Assembly (NCBI RefSeq): GCF_003989135.1
Contig: NZ_RYZZ01000010.1
Location: 62,001-126,000 of the forward strand
Reading direction: 5' to 3'
Length of the DNA: 64,000 bases
DNA from: Peribacillus cavernae
GTDB taxonomy: Bacteria > Bacillota > Bacilli > Bacillales > DSM-1321
Below, piece by piece: positions 62,001-64,000 of the stretch; position 1 is the stretch's first letter; the number at the start of each line of letters is the position of its first letter. Below the pieces are notes generated by a model. The model was not told where the DNA came from. It saw only the letters and a program-made list of their open reading frames with translations, and did not search any database. A program made the translations under genes and the position numbers.

Positions 62001-62026
62001 ACATCGATAGCCTCTCTCATACACTA
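62001..62026 (+). promoter_or_regulatory. Mother-cell promoter (sigma-E/sigma-K type) for the SpsI-like gene
   Basis: CATACACTA at 62018-62026 fits both the sigma-E -10 (CATACA-T) and the sigma-K -10 (CATA-N3-TA); an AC lies 15 bases upstream. 32 bases before the start codon. Confidence 0.55.
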
Positions 62027-62057
62027 TAGAAGGTGTAATTCGAAGGGGGGATATGAT

Positions 62058-62786
62058 TTGAAAGGAGTAATTTTAGCCGGTGGAACAGGCACCAGATTAA
62101 GGCCTTTAACACATATTATTAATAAGCACCTGCTCCCGGTCGGTCCATACCCGATGATCTATTGGCCCATTTTGAAATTAAAGGAAGCAGGTATAGATGA
62201 CATTCTCATCATTACAAATAAAGGCGATCTGAGTTCTTTTATTAACCTTTTAGGATTAGGCGAAGAACTAGGTGTAAACTTGAATTATAAATTGCAACAA
62301 AGGGCAGGAGGCATTGCAGAAGCTCTTGGCTTGGCAAAGCCATTTGTAAAAGAAGAGAAATTTATTGTTCTCTTAGGCGATAATATTTTCCAGGACAGTT
62401 TGGTTCCGTTTATCACCTCATTCGAAAGCCAGACTGAAGGTGCCAGGGTTTTGATTAAGCATGTCAGTGACCCAAAGCGTTACGGCATTGCCATGATCGA
62501 TGAAAAGAAACATGTTATTACTTCAATTATTGAAAAACCTGAAAATCCTTTGTCAAATTATTGTGTGACGGGAGTATATATGTATAGTTCAGAGGTTTTT
62601 CAGTACATTGATATGGTGGAGCCATCTGATCGGGGAGAATTAGAAATTACCGATGTAAATAACTATTTTATCAGAAATAACAGCTTACAATATGACGTTT
62701 TAACAGGCTGGTGGATCGACGCGGGTACACCGCAATCGCTTTATCAGTCAAGCGAACTTGTCTATCGGGATTTACTAACCGATTAA
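62058..62786 (+). CDS. spsI: Glucose-1-phosphate thymidylyltransferase-like enzyme (SpsI/RmlA type)
   Basis: 242 residues; makes NDP-sugars (dTDP-glucose by family) for surface polysaccharide. Motifs: [20 protein letters not shown] (nucleotide loop), [19 protein letters not shown] (metal Asp), [20 protein letters not shown] and [12 protein letters not shown]. Shorter than RmlA (about 290) and equal to the short SpsI form. TTG 62058 after GGGGGG. The sporulation-type promoter supports a spore polysaccharide role. dTDP-rhamnose genes rmlBCD are not in this window. Confidence 0.78.
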   Translation: MKGVILAGGTGTRLRPLTHIINKHLLPVGPYPMIYWPILKLKEAGIDDILIITNKGDLSSFINLLGLGEELGVNLNYKLQQRAGGIAEALGLAKPFVKEEKFIVLLGDNIFQDSLVPFITSFESQTEGARVLIKHVSDPKRYGIAMIDEKKHVITSIIEKPENPLSNYCVTGVYMYSSEVFQYIDMVEPSDRGELEITDVNNYFIRNNSLQYDVLTGWWIDAGTPQSLYQSSELVYRDLLTD

Positions 62787-62849
62787 GCGGGTATATGGAA
62801 ACATTTGATCAAAGGATCTTACTGACCGTTAATGCGCGACAAAAGGAAA

Positions 62850-62879
62850 ACGGGCTGTTGACCTTCAACAGCCTGATTT
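62850..62879 (+). terminator. Hairpin between the SpsI-like and sulfotransferase genes
   Basis: GGCTGTTGA-cct-TCAACAGCC followed by a weak T run (TGATTTAGG); probably a terminator or processing site. Confidence 0.55.
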
Positions 62880-62914
62880 AGGTTACAGAAAAATGTGATA
62901 GGGTGTGGTAAATC

Positions 62915-63670
62915 ATGACTGAACAAACAAATAACCTGTTTATCCATCTACACATGCCAAAAACCGCAGGAACGACATTAAACAGCATCATCAAAAAAAA
63001 CTATAAATCAAATGAAATCATTGATCTGTATGAATCCTTTAAAGACCATCAAGAGGTGGTCGAAAAATTGCAAAGCCTGCAACTTTCGGGTGTTAAATGT
63101 ATCAACTGCCACCTGTCTTATGGAATCCATTGCCATGTAACGCAACCAGCTAAGTATGTAACGATGCTTCGGGAGCCAATTGAAAGAGTAGCTTCTGAAT
63201 ATTATTTCATTCGCAATACACCACATCATAACCTGCATGACAAAGTAATGAAGATGGATCTGCTTGAATTTCAGCAAGAACCAACCAATATGAACAAGCA
63301 AAGCAAAATCGTGCTTGGCATCCCGTTATCAGAGGATGTTTCCAAAGCGGATTTCAGAATGGGGAAACAGAATATCAAAGCGGATTTTGCTTTCATTGGA
63401 ATAACAGAGCTCTTTAACGAATCGATAGTAATAATGAAGAAACAATTTGATTGGCCTGATATTCAGTACGGCAAGAAAAACATTACAACAAATCGGCCTC
63501 AAGTAACAGACCTGCCGGAACATGTCATCGAGGAGCTGAAACAATACAATAAAGTGGATTATGCTTTATACAAATATGCGATAAAGCTCCTGAAGGTAAG
63601 ATTAATGCTTTTAGACTCAGAATCGAAAATATTGCTGCAAGCTATGAATATGAATAACGGGATATCTTAA
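62915..63670 (+). CDS. PAPS-dependent sulfotransferase family protein
   Basis: 251 residues with the two PAPS-binding signatures: 5'-phosphosulfate loop HMPKTAGTTLNSII (residues 13-26) and 3'-phosphate motif YVTMLREPIERVASEY. These place it in the carbohydrate/heparan-type sulfotransferase superfamily. No membrane segment, so the acceptor is probably cytosolic, for example a nucleotide sugar, lipid-linked or spore glycan precursor. It is the obvious possible user of PAPS made by cysC/sat at 38-39 kb. RBS is weak (TAGGGTGTGG). Confidence 0.78.
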   Translation: MTEQTNNLFIHLHMPKTAGTTLNSIIKKNYKSNEIIDLYESFKDHQEVVEKLQSLQLSGVKCINCHLSYGIHCHVTQPAKYVTMLREPIERVASEYYFIRNTPHHNLHDKVMKMDLLEFQQEPTNMNKQSKIVLGIPLSEDVSKADFRMGKQNIKADFAFIGITELFNESIVIMKKQFDWPDIQYGKKNITTNRPQVTDLPEHVIEELKQYNKVDYALYKYAIKLLKVRLMLLDSESKILLQAMNMNNGIS

Positions 63671-63701
63671 AATTTATCACTAATTTGAGGGTGGGAGGTA
63701 T

Positions 63702-64000
63702 ATGAAATATTATGATTATCTAATCGTAGGCGGCGGCATTATCGGCCTGGCAATAGCCAGGGAATTAAAGACCAGATTTCCGGACAGAACGGTTTGTATT
63801 ATTGAAAAGGAAGCGGATGTTGCTTACCACTCCAGCGGACGAAACAGCGGGGTCCTGCACGCCGGGTTCTATTATACAGCGGACAGCTTAAAAGCAAGGT
63901 TTACCAGAGATGGAAACAAAGCACTCACAGAATACTGCAAAGAACACAACCTCCCCATCAATCACTGCGGCAAGCTTGTAGTTGCGACAAACGAGACAGA
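63702..64000 (+). CDS. lhgO: L-2-hydroxyglutarate oxidase-like FAD enzyme (LhgO), 3' end outside the window
   Basis: The first 99 codons of a DAO-family flavoprotein: dinucleotide loop LIVGGGIIGLAIARELK at 7-23, then IIEKEADVAYHSSGRNSGVLH and AGFYY, a hallmark of LhgO/YgaF. Oxidises L-2-hydroxyglutarate to 2-oxoglutarate in characterised relatives; the substrate here is not certain. ATG 63702 with GGGAGG upstream. 31 bases after the sulfotransferase, so they may be co-transcribed. Confidence 0.8.
   Translation, partial: MKYYDYLIVGGGIIGLAIARELKTRFPDRTVCIIEKEADVAYHSSGRNSGVLHAGFYYTADSLKARFTRDGNKALTEYCKEHNLPINHCGKLVVATNET

Overview
The window reads as chromosome of a low-to-mid GC, endospore-forming Bacillaceae species. 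The first 35 kb keep the Bacillus subtilis gene order cca-birA-panBCD-dinG-ypmA-ypmB-aspB-asnS-dnaD-nth-ypoC-ponA-recU-yppC-sspM-yppD-yppE-yppG-yprA-yprB-cotD-ypsA-gpsB-rnpB-ypsC-ypvA-ypwA almost intact. Spore-specific genes (sspM, cotD-like, yppG, CgeB-like, SpsI-like) and promoters of the mother-cell sporulation type (AC-N16/17-CATA-N3-TA) confirm a spore former. A six-domain multicopper oxidase operon of the mnxEFG type points to relatives of marine or soil Mn(II)-oxidising Bacillus. I cannot name the species.

Layout. 1-35 kb is core housekeeping: tRNA maturation, biotin regulation, pantothenate and beta-alanine synthesis, DNA repair helicases and nucleases (dinG, nth, recU, mrfA, mrfB, ypvA), cell-wall growth (ponA, tseB, gpsB), RNase P RNA, and several very small CxxC proteins. 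35-37.5 kb holds a PHP phosphoesterase and an extreme Lys/Glu-rich repeat protein. 37.6-42.3 kb is a minus-strand cluster (CotY/Z-like protein, CgeB-like glycosyltransferase, APS kinase, ATP sulfurylase) beside a divergent TauE-type anion exporter: a PAPS-making unit in spore-surface company rather than with sulfite-forming genes. 42.3-50.1 kb is a decay zone with remnants of a metallophosphoesterase, a cytochrome c, a VanW protein, YkoS, a diacylglycerol-glycosyltransferase-like gene and a duplicated coat-like gene, among a few intact genes.

51.3-61.9 kb is the most interesting part: a minus-strand operon of two small proteins (MnxE- and MnxF-like) followed by two tandem 1215-1216 residue multicopper oxidases (MnxG-like). 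It is flanked by other likely spore-layer proteins, several with the same short beta-barrel (Sm-like) sequence pattern as MnxE/F, and by Cys/His-rich proteins. The window ends with an SpsI-like nucleotidylyltransferase, a sulfotransferase that could use the PAPS made by sat/cysC, and the start of an L-2-hydroxyglutarate-oxidase-like flavoprotein.

My reading is that 37-64 kb is an accessory spore-surface island: metal-oxidising enzyme complex, Cys-rich matrix proteins and possibly sulfated polysaccharide, expressed late in the mother cell. The enzyme families are recognised from sequence; the joint role is inference.
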